From Haemaphysalis longicornis (taxonomy: Eukaryota > Arthropoda > Arachnida > Ixodida > Ixodidae): a stretch of DNA of 64,000 nt. The notes beneath the pieces were generated by a model. The model had not been told where the DNA came from, ran no database searches, and was given only the letters and a program-made list of their open reading frames with translations. The translations under genes and the position numbers were made by a program. Where the stretch lies: assembly GCA_013339765.2 (NCBI GenBank), contig CM023454.1, forward strand, positions 138,046,942 to 138,110,941, in the 5' to 3' direction. Positions 32,331-40,931 of the stretch are shown here, one piece after another (the first letter of the stretch is position 1; each line of letters begins with the position of its first letter).

Positions 32331-32784
32331 ACGATACTTGACGCCATGCTTCAGCACGCAGAAGACGACGATCTCAACGCAGACGTCCAAAGATATCTTC
32401 AACGTGCGGAGGAAGCCCGCCGGCTCACTCGACTTCGCACAACGGATCGGCACCTGATGGATGCCCGATGCTTAACCTTCGTCACCGAGACGATTACACC
32501 CCGAGTACCGCCCAGGGATTGTTTGTGGGTTTGGCCTCCTATTTGACGACGTGAACTTAGTGAGAAGCCTCTGCGATGGTATTTCAGACCCCATCGAAAT
32601 CTACGACGTGTTGGCCAACTTAACTACTAGGTACGTCCGGAGCATCACGACGACGCACGCGTCCCTATGTCGTGCACGTGTTTTGCCTGAAACCTTACTG
32701 GGCACGATGACGAATATTTTTTGTTGTTGTTTGTCCCGACTGTCTTTAAGTTTACCATCCGGTCGATGCCCTCTTAGAGAGGGT

Positions 32785-33211
32785 TGTGCCACGAACATGT
32801 TTTTGGGGTTTGTTTGTTTATGTTTTGTTTTGTCGACTGGCTGCGCCGGGCTATGTTATCGGTGTTATCCGTCGGCCAAGTAAAGCGCTAGTTCTAATCT
32901 TTATGCCGCATGGGTTATCTCATTTGATAGAGAGAGTGTCGTGAACTAACGTCACAAGCCTAGAATAATTCTTCTATTATATAGAGTGTTCTGGAATGCA
33001 ACTAAATGGTTCGAGAAGCCATCGCTCCGAGAGATAAATGACCGCAGAGGAGACGCCGCCTCATTCAACTCACCGACGCTCCCTTGCGCGTGTCACTTTG
33101 TTGACTGCTGGTTCGAGCCTGGATTGTTTAGGTTGTTATGGGAGCACTAAGTTTGCTCCAATAAATTTGTTTCCCGTGAAGACAACTGCGTCATCTTCGG
33201 CTTCGTGGCAA
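32785..33211 (+). repeat. Gypsy 3' LTR
   Basis: Preceded by a short purine tract (AGAGAGGG at 32775-32782) as a polypurine primer site. Starts TGTGCCACGAACATG and ends TTCGGCTTCGTGGCA. Includes CTCCAATAAATTTG. It is uninterrupted, unlike the 5' LTR. No convincing target duplication with the left flank. Confidence 0.75.
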
Positions 33212-34240
33212 TAGCTCGGCTCTTCAGTCCATAAAAAATTGATATGAAAGACGTTAAGAGAAATGGAATGATTACCCGGTTTAGAGGACCAAGAAGAGTT
33301 CCAGTATAACAAAGTTGCAATAAAAAAAAGCAATTGGACTTACGCTGGCCCCACAAATAGGTGTTATGACAATCACTGGACCAATGGGGGGCTAGAGTGA
33401 ATACCCACAAACGGGTCACGTGGAAGGGAAAGCTGATAACTTCATGAAGGGAGGAGGAAATGAGGAATTTTGGGGGCAAGCGGTGGTCTCGAGCAGCGCG
33501 GGAGAGGAGAGGTAGGACGTCAATCAGAGAGGCGTTTAGTCTGCAGTGCACATAGTCAGTTGTTGATGATGATTCTGGGATGACGGCTACTTCAAAAATA
33601 TTTTTCGTACAAAACTTTCTTATTTTCATTTACACTGGGCGCCAGTCGATTTTCCCCGCTTTCTGGGATAATTCTTCTATTTGAAGTGATCTTTGTTGCG
33701 TTTTGTGCTGAATAATAAGACCCTGCTGATATCAAAATTATGGCAGCACGTTGTTCTGGTGTCATTGTTATCTAAAAAAATGTCTGCAATTTCGGAAGTG
33801 ATCTTTTCAAAATTATGCTTCCGATTCTTGGCTAAAAAGTATCGCCCTATTTTCGGTGGTGTTGAAGTGATAATTAGCCGCAAAAACAACTTTTTTTCTA
33901 GTTGAAGTACAATTCGTACATTGCAGGGGACAAATGCTTGGAAGCAATCTGTATCGCTTTTTTTACCAATTTTGGCTTTTCATTTTTAATGCTCATGCAA
34001 ACAAACGACGTAATAAAGTTTGGTTTTGGAGCAAGTATAAAAAAGCTTCCCCATAGAAAGAGCAAGAGCATGCAATATATATTCTTACAAACTACGCTTG
34101 CCTGCCACTTTTGCAGAGGAAAAATTGTGTAAGTGATAACGCCTCTTCAATTATGCCGATTTATCTAAGCCACACCCGAACAATTACAAGTGTACTATAG
34201 CGAGTTTTGTCATGTATGTTTGCGCGCACACGCGCACACA
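33212..34240. other. Unassigned
   Basis: AT-rich flank right of the Gypsy element with chance frames on both strands (for example 33147-33629 minus). No domain motif or repeat arm seen. Confidence 0.4.
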
Positions 34241-34244
34241 GGCG

Positions 34245-34246
<2 letters not shown>

Positions 34247-34314
<68 letters not shown>
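34247..34314. repeat. (TA)n followed by (GA)n
   Basis: About 24 TA units followed by 10 GA units. It marks the left side of the PLE-terminus cluster. Confidence 0.9.
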
Positions 34315-34316
<2 letters not shown>

Positions 34317-34339
34317 CCTCGGTAAGAGCAACAGCGGCG

Positions 34340-34390
34340 GGTTTATTTCGACGTTTCGACTTCGAGATAAGTCTTCTACAGGATCATTCC
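34340..34390 (-). ncRNA. Hammerhead-ribozyme-like motif (degenerate)
   Basis: Minus strand: CTGTAGAA (consensus CTGANGA), a five-pair stem GACTT/AAGTC, then GAAACGTC, with the self-complementary ACGT as stem III and C at the cleavage position. Two core bases deviate, and stem I is only two pairs. PLE termini are known to carry such minimal hammerheads. Confidence 0.35.
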
Positions 34391-34501
34391 TGTAGAAGAC
34401 TTGTCTCGAAGTCGAATATGTATATATATACAAGAAGAGAAAACTCTGAACAAGGTAAAAGCATGATTGTTGCCAACGTTTCAGCAAAGAGACTTGCTTT
34501 C

Positions 34502-34539
34502 GCCCTGACGAAAGCAAGTCTGTTTGCTGAAACGTTGGC
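34502..34539 (+). ncRNA. Hammerhead-ribozyme-like motif
   Basis: Plus strand: GCC, then core CTGACGA (matches CTGANGA), an extra A, stem II AGCAA/TTGCT, then GAAACGT with T at the cleavage position, then GGC pairing with the opening GCC. Stem III is the palindrome ACGT, so full activity would need a dimer, as in PLE hammerheads. Confidence 0.45.
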
Positions 34540-34613
34540 AACAATCGTGCCTGTTCAAAGTTTTGTTTTCTTGTGTTCTCTACCATCTTCAAAAGTTCAA
34601 CTGCTCCCTATAA

Positions 34614-34618
<5 letters not shown>

Positions 34619-34687
<69 letters not shown>

Positions 34688-34693
34688 ATATAC
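34619..34693. repeat. (TA)n microsatellite
   Basis: About 35 TA units with small interruptions near 34677-34690. Confidence 0.9.
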
Positions 34694-34811
34694 AGGACAA
34701 AAAATAAGGGTGGCAGTCAAGGAAAACCTCGGAAAGGAATGGGGAGGTTGTGGTGGGTCATGAGAAGAGTTGAAGAATTTTTTTAGTCGACAAGAAAGTG
34801 GTTGAAAAAAT

Positions 34812-34888
34812 GCCCGCCGGGTGGGATCCGAACCCACGACCTCCAGAATACCGGTCTGGTGCTATAACCACTACGCTACCGGGCGGGC
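34812..34888 (-). other. tRNA-like sequence (A and B boxes)
   Basis: The minus strand shows a 7-9 bp acceptor (GCCCGCC/GGCGGGC), A-box-like TAGCGTAGTGG, a five-pair anticodon stem CCAGA/TCTGG and a T stem GTGGG/CCCAC. The anticodon loop has C where position 33 is normally U, and two bases are extra between T stem and acceptor. It is thus unlikely to be a working tRNA. It could act as a pol III promoter. Confidence 0.55.
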
Positions 34889-35064
34889 TGTTTCCCAGCA
34901 CTTTCTCGGGTGCTTATGTTAAGGTATTTTTGTTTCCTTCACTTGGGGGTGTTAGCCAGCGCCACTCGACTACTCGGGGTGAAGGGGACCTTCTTTTTAA
35001 CCCCCGGGGCGTGACTCGATTGTCTACGACATGTCGAGAGTGGTCGACCAGCGTTGAACCTTAG

Positions 35065-35600
35065 CAGTTTGAGATAGATGGCGAGGCAGTGGAAGTGGTA
35101 AGCGAATATATATACTTAGGCCAAGTTGTGACTCCAGATCCCAACCATGAGGCAGAGATAATTAGAAGGATCAGAATGGGGTGGGGTGCATATGGCAGAC
35201 ATTATCAGATAATGAATAGCAGCCTACCATTGTCGTTGAAGAAGAAAGTGTATGACAGCTGCATCTTACCGGTACTCACCTACGGGGCAGAAACTTGGAG
35301 GCTCACCAAGAGGGTTCAACTTAAATTGAGAACGACTCAGCGGACAATGGAGCGGAAAATGATAGGTGTAACATTAAGGGACAAGAAGAGAGCGGAGTGG
35401 GTCAGGGAGCAAACTGGTGTTAAAGACATATTAGTAGAAATTAAGAAGAAGAAATGGACTGGGCAGGGCATGTAATGCGAAGGCAAGATAACCGCTGGTC
35501 ATTAAGGGTAACAGAGTGGATCCCTAGAGAAGGCAAGCGCTGCAGGGGGCGGCAGAAAGTTACTTTGGGACACCAAGACTGCGAGAACAGAGGCCCTCGC
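35065..35600 (+). pseudogene. RTE-type LINE, ORF2 C-terminal part
   Basis: The frame opens with FEIDGEAVEVVSEYIYLGQV, continues EAEIIRRIRMGWGAYGR, LPVLTYGAETWRLTKR, TQRTMERKMIGVTLRDKK and WVREQTGVKDILVEIKKKKW. It ends after a shift with DNRWSLRVTEWIPREGKR. These are the thumb and C-terminal blocks of RTE-clade RTs. The catalytic palm is not present. The stop at 35473-35475 is a frameshift in a GGGCAGGGC stretch. Confidence 0.75.
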
Positions 35601-35704
35601 TAAGCATGTAGCGAATCCGAAAATGGGAAATGAGGGGCTCCGTGTGCCAACCCTTATTTTCTGTCGTATTTCACGGAGCCCCTAATTTCCCATTTCTGAT
35701 TTCG

Positions 35705-35780
35705 ACTATATATATATAATATATATATCTACTATCTATATATATATATATCTATATATATCTGATATATATATATCGAT
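35705..35780. repeat. (TA)n-rich tract
   Basis: Interrupted TA/ATCT repeats. Confidence 0.85.
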
Positions 35781-37497
35781 TACGAGAAGGGTTGTCCTAG
35801 GTTGCCGTAACAAATAGTAAAAAATGGGTACAGCTTCTAACCAAACGGTTTATTGGTCGAGGTTTCGTTTGGATGCCGACCTTTATTAAGACAACATTTC
35901 GTATTTTTCTGCACGTATTTATAAGCTCGTCGTCCAACGACGCTGAAAAGAGAGAGAGAGAGACGAGAAGAGAGGGAGAAGGGGATTTGGGGAGAAAAGC
36001 AACAACAAACACACCCTCTCGGCCAGTTGAGGTAAAGGTTAACAAAAAGCGAATTTGAGAGGGAAAAAAAACCTTAACATGCATAGGAGAGAGAAGAGTA
36101 CACAAATCTTTCAAAACGCTGTCTTGTATCATTCGTCAACTTGTAGAAAGAGTGACAGCGACCGCTCGCTTCAGAAGGGCGCCGCTCTGCTCAAGAAAGG
36201 AAAGCGCAAAGCAGGAACAGAAATGATCTCACACAGTCACTGGGGGCACAGCATTCCAATGGTCACTGACATTACGGAAATAGTTTACAGGAAGCGGTCG
36301 CAGCCGCACACATGTTTCAGTGACGCCAACCCTATAACAAATAGGAAGGCTCGTTAAGAGTGTAGGTACGATCTTCGCACTGTGGCTCAAAACATGCAAG
36401 GTTCCGCCGACCGGCAGTACGGGCGGGCAGCATTCATCATTCTTGGGTCTATTCTTCCGCCCTGTGCGGTCAGTCGAAGGGGTCGTCCCTGACCATGAAC
36501 CCGGGGAAAGGCGCCAAACTAATCCTCTTCCCGCACGCTAGAGTAGCGCGGGTCATTTGTTGGTGTAAACTACGGCGGGAGCCTCGATGTTGCTTTTGGT
36601 ATATGCCACCTGTGCGGAAACCCCAGAAAGGGAACAAATAAAATAAGAATAGCTTGATTACTCATTTAAACAACACAGAGACTTACAATTAGTATAGGGT
36701 ATTATTCCGGAGCATGTATAGACGACATAATGCTCGGGCTAACATTTATTCCTGCCTTTACGGTATTGAAGTTGTGAATAATGTAAGATTCAGGTTGTTC
36801 GCGTTCTCTTGTAGTAGAAAATCCACTCTGTAAAAGTTTAACCCTGATGGAATCAAACGGGTGGTTTTTGAGTTAATATGTCGGGATAAGGGTAGATCTG
36901 GGAGTGAACGAACATGGGCGCGATGGTTGTTGAAGCGCATGCGGAATGCTGTGTCCGTCTGGCCAATGTATTGAATGCCACAAACACCGCATTGCAGAAG
37001 GTACACGACATTAGAAAAGTTGCAGTCGAGTGTCGCGTGAATTAGATGTTTGGAATTGGCGTTGGTGCTTTCTGCCACCGTGGTTGTCTGCATGTGTTTT
37101 CATACGTGGCACCGTGCCTTTCCGCATGGTTGACACCTACCTTTGGGTGTCCTCTCAGTTTTGGCGTGTACAATGTAATCTAATATTTTTGGGTTCGCAT
37201 GTATACGACATGTGGAGGGGTGGGGAAGATTTTCGAAAGCCGTTCACTTTGTTGTAGCATGTTGAAATGCTTTTTCAAGATTTTGTATATGTTCGGGGAA
37301 TTCCCTCCAAACGTCAGAACCAGGTTGCCTCTCCCTTTCTCGTTTAGTTATTTTTGATGGTGCAGCAACTCTTGTCGATCGAGGTTGGCTGCTTTGCAAA
37401 TAGCGTCGTTGACTATGGGGGGTGGGTATTGTTGCTTCGCGAGTACATTGCCCCCGTTTTCTGCGTTTGCTTCGAAGTCATCGTTTTTCTTGACTGC
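35781..37497 (-). mobile_element. Penelope-like element, 5'-truncated
   Basis: On the minus strand this starts abruptly at 37497 inside the RT C-terminus, continues through a cysteine motif and GIY-YIG domain, and ends in a roughly 900-bp 3' region against the TA tract at 35780. Near the end (35839-35885) a GGTCG/CGACC stem with GAAAC resembles a decayed hammerhead. The left junction joins the tandem terminal repeats at 37498. Confidence 0.7.
36690..37497 (-). pseudogene. PLE RT C-terminus, zinc motif and GIY-YIG endonuclease
   Basis: Reading down the minus strand: AKQQYPPPIVNDAICKAANL and LKKHFNMLQQSERLSKIFP (RT-to-linker), a CQPCGKARCHVCKHM cysteine motif, then SNVVYLLQCGVCGIQYIGQT (GIY-YIG core: VVY ... 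YIG, intact), AFRMRFNNHRAHV (conserved Arg and His) and LPLSRHINSK. The clean part (36758-37093) is open for 111 codons. Stops and shifts break the rest. Confidence 0.75.
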
Positions 37498-38092
37498 CAA
37501 CAACCTCCCCTTTGCTTTCCGAGGTTTTCCTGACTGCCAACGCTTATTTTCTGTCTTATTTCACGGAGCCCCTCATTTCCCATTTTCTGATTCGCTACAT
37601 GCTTAACGAGGGCCTCTGTTCTGGCAGTCTAGGTGCCAAAGGGAGCTTAAGAGGGTTCAACGCTGGTCGACCGCTCTCGACATGTCGTAGACACTCGAGG
37701 CACGGCCCGGGGGTTAAAAATAAGGTCCCCTTCACCCCGAGTAGTCCGAGTGGCACTGGCTACCAACCCCCAAGTGCAGGAAACAAAATACCTTAACATA
37801 AATACCGAGAAAGTGCTGGGGATACAGCCCCGCCGGTAGCGTAGTGGTTATCGCACCAGACCGGTATTTCTGGAGGTCGTGGGTTCCGATCCCACCCGGC
37901 GGGCCATTTTTTCACCACTTTATTTTCGACTAAAAAAATTCTTCATCTCTTTCTATGACCCACCACAACCTCCCCTTTGCTTTCCGAGGTTTTCTTGACT
38001 GCCACCCCTTATTTTCTGTCATAATTCACGGAGCCCCTCATTTCCCATTTTCGGATTCGCTACATGCTTAGCGAGGGCCTCTGTTCTTTTTT
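37498..38092. repeat. PLE/RTE-associated terminal repeat, partial tandem dimer with tRNA-like module
   Basis: A block of about 115 bp (TTTCCGAGGTTTTCCTGACTG ... CACGGAGCCCCTCATTTCCC ... GAGGGCCTCTGTTCT) occurs at 37515-37622 and again at 37980-38090, a period of about 465 bp. The part between is the inverted copy of 34694-35060 and includes the tRNA-like sequence. This dimer layout is what PLE insertions often leave (partial tandem copies). Confidence 0.65.
37827..37905 (+). other. tRNA-like sequence, inverted partner of 34812-34888
   Basis: Same module on the plus strand: A-box TAGCGTAGTGG, D stem GCG/CGC, anticodon stem CCAGA/TCTGG (loop one base longer here), T stem GTGGG/CCCAC, acceptor ends CCCGCC/GGCGGG. 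It differs from the other copy by a few single-base indels, as expected for a repeat rather than a selected tRNA. Confidence 0.55.
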
Positions 38093-38189
38093 TTTAGTTT
38101 TAATGTCTTTCTCGTTTGTCTGTGTCTCTACTTATTTTATTTTTTTGCGCTCTGTGAGTGTTTATATATATATGCATATATGGATATAA

Positions 38190-38240
<51 letters not shown>

Positions 38241-38862
38241 TATATATCAAAGTTGCAGTCCTTATTGCCAGTGCTGGTTTGGCGTTTTAACATTGTTTTT
38301 ATAGTGCCGAATGAAGTATGATTGCCTTTTTTTTATGCAGGAATAAATAATTGAAAATTCAAGTCGAGAAAAAATGCGCCGTTTTTTCCGGAAGCGGGAA
38401 TCGAACCCACAACCTCCGCATAACGCGTGCGGTGCTCTACCATTGAGCTAGTTCCGCGGCGACTCCCCTCTCGACTATACCGCTGGGTTTTGTATTTACG
38501 ACTACTCAGAGCCCCGTCAACTAGCGCCGCCGCTTCGGGAAAAAACGGCGCATTTTTTCTCGACTTGAATTTTCAATTATTTATTCCTGCATCAAAAAAA
38601 AAAGGCAATCATACTTCATTGGGCACTATGAAAACAATGTTAAAACGCCAAAACAGCACTGGCAATATGGACTGCAACTTTGATATGTCTCCTTACGGAA
38701 TCCCTCGTCCCGTAGATCTCTGTTCTATATATATAATAATATATATATATATATATATATATAATATAAGTTTGGAAACAAACACTCACACAGAGTGCGA
38801 AAAAATAAAAAAAGCAGAGACACAGACAAACGAGAAAGACAATAAAACTAAAAATAAAAGAT
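38089..38862. mobile_element. Nested inverted repeat with TA tracts in the arms and a tRNA-like centre
   Basis: Outer arms 38089-38165 and 38777-38862 (TTTCTCGTTTGTCTGTGTCT inverted). Then a (TA)n tract on each side. Inner arms 38245-38398 and 38533-38686 (ATCAAAGTTGCAGTCC inverted, through AAATGCGCCGTTTTTTCC). A tRNA-like sequence lies in the loop. The mirror symmetry includes the microsatellites, so the whole structure was copied as an inverted duplication. Confidence 0.7.
38388..38460 (-). other. tRNA-like sequence with good A and B boxes
   Basis: Minus strand: A box TAGCTCAATGG with a perfect D stem GCTC/GAGC, anticodon stem CCGCA/TGCGG, T stem GTGGG/CCCGC with the loop TTCGATT, and B box GGTTCGATTCC. 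The acceptor ends pair poorly (CCGCGGA against CTTCCGG), and position 33 of the anticodon loop is G instead of U. Probably a tRNA-derived promoter module, not a tRNA gene. Confidence 0.55.
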
Positions 38863-38869
38863 ACTGACG

Positions 38870-39010
38870 TTCAGGAAGAGAACTTCCTTTCTCTGTCTCT
38901 ACTTATATATAATAATGTAATAAATAAATAATATATTATATAATATATAATATATATATATATTATATATATATATTATATATTATATATATATATATAT
39001 ATAATAATAT

Positions 39011-39042
<32 letters not shown>

Positions 39043-39052
39043 ATATATATAC
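38870..39052. repeat. (TA)n-rich tract
   Basis: TA/TAA repeats with scattered interruptions, just left of the next PLE. Confidence 0.85.
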
Positions 39053-39299
39053 TGCATCAGGAAGAGTATGCAGTGATGAACGTGACTACACAAAGCAACT
39101 AAAATAACTCAAGTCCACCCTTATGAACAGGAAACACCCCAAAAGCTCGCTCCATCAGCCGTACCAACGTGCATCTAATCTCAAAAGGGATGACGTGCTC
39201 AAAAACAGCGACAAAACGAAAGCGCCATCCCGCCTGCCCTAATAACTAAATTTTTAAACGCCCTCCGAAATGTAAACAATATACTGCGGAAATATTACC

Positions 39300-39960
39300 C
39301 CGTTTTCGCGAGTAACGACCGACTAAAAAAGACGCTCTTGGAAGCACCAAGGGTTACCTACAGGAGGAACGGGAATATAAAAGATATTTTAGTGCATGCT
39401 AAAACAGGGCTTTCAAAGCAACCAGTGATAGCCAGCTGCTCCCGTCCCAGATCAAGTGTTCCAGGCACCTGCAGACAAACTGCATTGTAAAAAGCACAGC
39501 CAGTAATTATGTCCACAAGATTAACACAAGTTTTACGTGCACTTCATCGAACACTGTGTATATGTTCGAATGCTCAATGTGGCACAATCAGTACATGGGC
39601 AAAATGACTCAACCAATGAGCCTACGTCTTAACGGTCACCGGGCAGATACTCTCAGCAAATTCTCCATAGCTTTATCGCAGCATTTCAACCAACCAGCCG
39701 ACAATTTTGATGACCCTATTTTGTATATACTTCACTGAAACTTTAAGTCTCCTAGGGACGGGAAATACCGAGAATCCTATGTATTCACAAATTCAACTCC
39801 ATGGAACCTGCTGGAAGTAATGCGCCTAGGGGCAAAATGGAAACCTTGCGATATTCATAGGGAATACAGCATTAGGCATTGTCTTGCGTATACCTTATCC
39901 AAAGACCTTACCCCTCGCTATGCTCCTTACCTGTTCACCTATTTCCTTTTGTTTTCATTC
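39300..39960 (+). pseudogene. PLE GIY-YIG endonuclease remnant
   Basis: The frames read ILVHAKTGLSKQPVIASCSR (linker before the cysteine motif), NTVYMFECSMWHNQYMGKMT (GIY-YIG core, with VY kept and YIG changed to YMG), then SLRLNGHRADTL and IALSQHFNQPADNFDD. A later frame has YRESYVFTNSTPWNLLE. Stops at several sites and the altered YIG make it inactive. Confidence 0.6.
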
Positions 39961-40578
39961 CTTAGCGTGCAGTATATTACACGCCCATCCCTCCAAACTT
40001 TTTTTTCTAGAATTCATTTTATTTATTTTTTTCTCGGCTTTGCCTTGTGCCTCGTATGTCACCCTAACTTTATCTTTTCGCTTTTGCGTTTCAGGACAGG
40101 CCTGTTCGAGGAATGTTGCTTTGGGGGACACGTGCCTTTCGCGTTGTGGGGTTATTGCTTTTTCTTGTGTGTGTGTGTTTGTGTGGTTTCCTCTCTGTTT
40201 TTTTTATTTTTTTACCTAGTTATTTCCCCCTGCTCTATGTTTTCTTTTGACCTGAGACTTGCTGATAGTTTCTGATAAGGACCCCCCTTCCATCGCCTGT
40301 TCTGCTTCCGGCGGCTGTGAGAACCTTTCGGTATGGCGCGCGGCGGGTCAACAAACACCCTCTCATCGTTTCTCTCCAAGAATCTCTGGGAATATCAACC
40401 CCCGGCTATCTTCCCTCTGACCTACATCGCGGATCAAACTATACAACCTCTTTACACCTCAATATCTCCCCCAATATAGTCCCAAACCAATCCTTTTTCT
40501 CAATTCCACTTCCTTCTTTTCTGCTCTCGTCTCACCTGGAGACCTACCCCTATATAAACCGTGCCAGCCAGGTGACAG

Positions 40579-40622
40579 GTTGCCCTAACGAAGGCAAGTC
40601 TAATTGCTGAAGCGTTAGCAAC
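40579..40622 (+). ncRNA. Hammerhead-ribozyme-like motif (core mutated)
   Basis: GTTGCC, CTAACGA (consensus CTGANGA, one change), GGCAA/TTGCT stem II, GAAGCGT, T, then AGCAAC pairing with GTTGCC in five of six positions. G-to-A in the core should block cleavage. Confidence 0.4.
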
Positions 40623-40692
40623 AATCGTGCTAACGAAGTTCGAAATTTTCTTTTCTTTTGCTCTCTACCATCTTGAAAGTTTTACTGCTCCA

Positions 40693-40777
<85 letters not shown>

Positions 40778-40790
40778 TATATATATTTAT
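40693..40790. repeat. (TA)n microsatellite
   Basis: Over 40 TA units with two short interruptions. Confidence 0.9.
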
Positions 40791-40893
40791 AGTATAAGTA
40801 AAGAGTCGGATACACAGAAAGAACAATAACAATGTTTACTTACGTTAGCGGCAACGGGACTTGCCTTCATCAGAGTAAAGTTACATGATTTTG

Positions 40894-40896
<3 letters not shown>
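40791..40896 (-). mobile_element. Isolated PLE terminus between TA tracts
   Basis: About 105 bp that contain only a PLE-type terminus on the minus strand, with a well-formed hammerhead-like fold. No coding sequence follows. TA repeats flank both sides. Confidence 0.6.
40835..40879 (-). ncRNA. Hammerhead-ribozyme-like motif, best preserved here
   Basis: Minus strand: stem I TTTACT/AGTAAA (six pairs), core CTGATGA (perfect), stem II GGCAA/TTGCC (five pairs) with a six-base loop, then GCTAACGT where GAAACGT is expected, with A at the cleavage position. Stem III would be the palindromic ACGT. The second core segment is altered (CT in place of A), so activity is doubtful though the fold is clear. 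Confidence 0.55.

Positions 40897-40928
<32 letters not shown>
40897..40928. repeat. (TA)n microsatellite
   Basis: About 16 TA units between the PLE terminus and the long-TIR MITE. Confidence 0.9.

Positions 40929-40931
<3 letters not shown>

Larger units (their letters stand above)
23299..33211 (+). mobile_element. Gypsy LTR retrotransposon, decayed, with nested insertions
   Basis: The 5' LTR (23299-23637 plus 26764-26850, split by a LINE) and the 3' LTR (32785-33211) share ACTGGCTGCGCCGGGCTAT, GAGAGATAAATGACCGCAGA and the GGGAGCAC...CTCCAATAAA end. Between them lie gag with a zinc knuckle, protease, RT, RNase H and integrase, in the order typical of Gypsy. No envelope gene is seen. Every domain is frameshifted or lacks catalytic residues, so the element is dead. 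The LTRs have diverged clearly, which makes the insertion old. Confidence 0.8.
34315..34618. mobile_element. PLE termini: two adjacent hairpins
   Basis: Hairpin 1 spans 34355-34416 and hairpin 2 spans about 34446-34560. Both contain hammerhead-like folds. The right part (TTGTGTTCTCTACCATCTTC ... CTGCTCC) matches 40650-40691, which lies after a PLE ORF and just before a (TA)n tract. This is therefore a PLE 3' end without its body, placed between two TA tracts. Confidence 0.65.
34694..35705 (+). mobile_element. Composite repeat: tRNA-like module plus RTE LINE fragment, between TA tracts
   Basis: Left part (34694-35060) is inverted at 37653-38022. It contains a tRNA-like sequence on the minus strand. 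The middle (35065-35600) is the end of an RTE-type RT. The right part (35586-35695) is a small palindrome around CACGGAGCCCC. Both borders are (TA)n. The copy at 37498-38092 has the same ends but lacks the RTE middle, so that one is an internally deleted derivative. Confidence 0.6.
39053..40692 (+). mobile_element. Penelope-like element, 3' part, between TA tracts
   Basis: Starts inside the RT-to-endonuclease linker and includes a decayed GIY-YIG domain (39500-39960). A T-rich 3' UTR of about 600 bp follows, then a terminus with a hammerhead-like fold at 40579-40622. The end (TTGCTCTCTACCATCTTG ... CTGCTCC) matches 34575-34608. Both borders are TA repeats. Confidence 0.7.

Noticed and set aside
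23299..33211. Envelope gene making this an errantivirus-like element
   Set aside because: No frame after integrase has leader, transmembrane or fusion-like features before the 3' LTR.
33147..33629. 160-codon minus frame
   Set aside because: Begins in unassigned flank and runs into the Gypsy LTR; no domain or codon pattern.
34190..34786. 198-codon frame with YIYIYI runs
   Set aside because: Translation of (TA)n and hairpins; not coding.
34812..34888. Functional tRNA gene
   Set aside because: The anticodon loop has C at position 33, extra bases separate T stem and acceptor, and the sequence lies inside a repeat with an indel-bearing inverted copy.
38388..38460. Functional tRNA gene with good A/B boxes
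   Set aside because: The acceptor stem does not pair properly and position 33 is G. Kept as a tRNA-like module.
39820..40275. 151-codon frame with hydrophobic segments as a membrane protein
   Set aside because: It is the T-rich 3' UTR after the PLE endonuclease; T-runs give Phe/Leu-rich translation in any frame.
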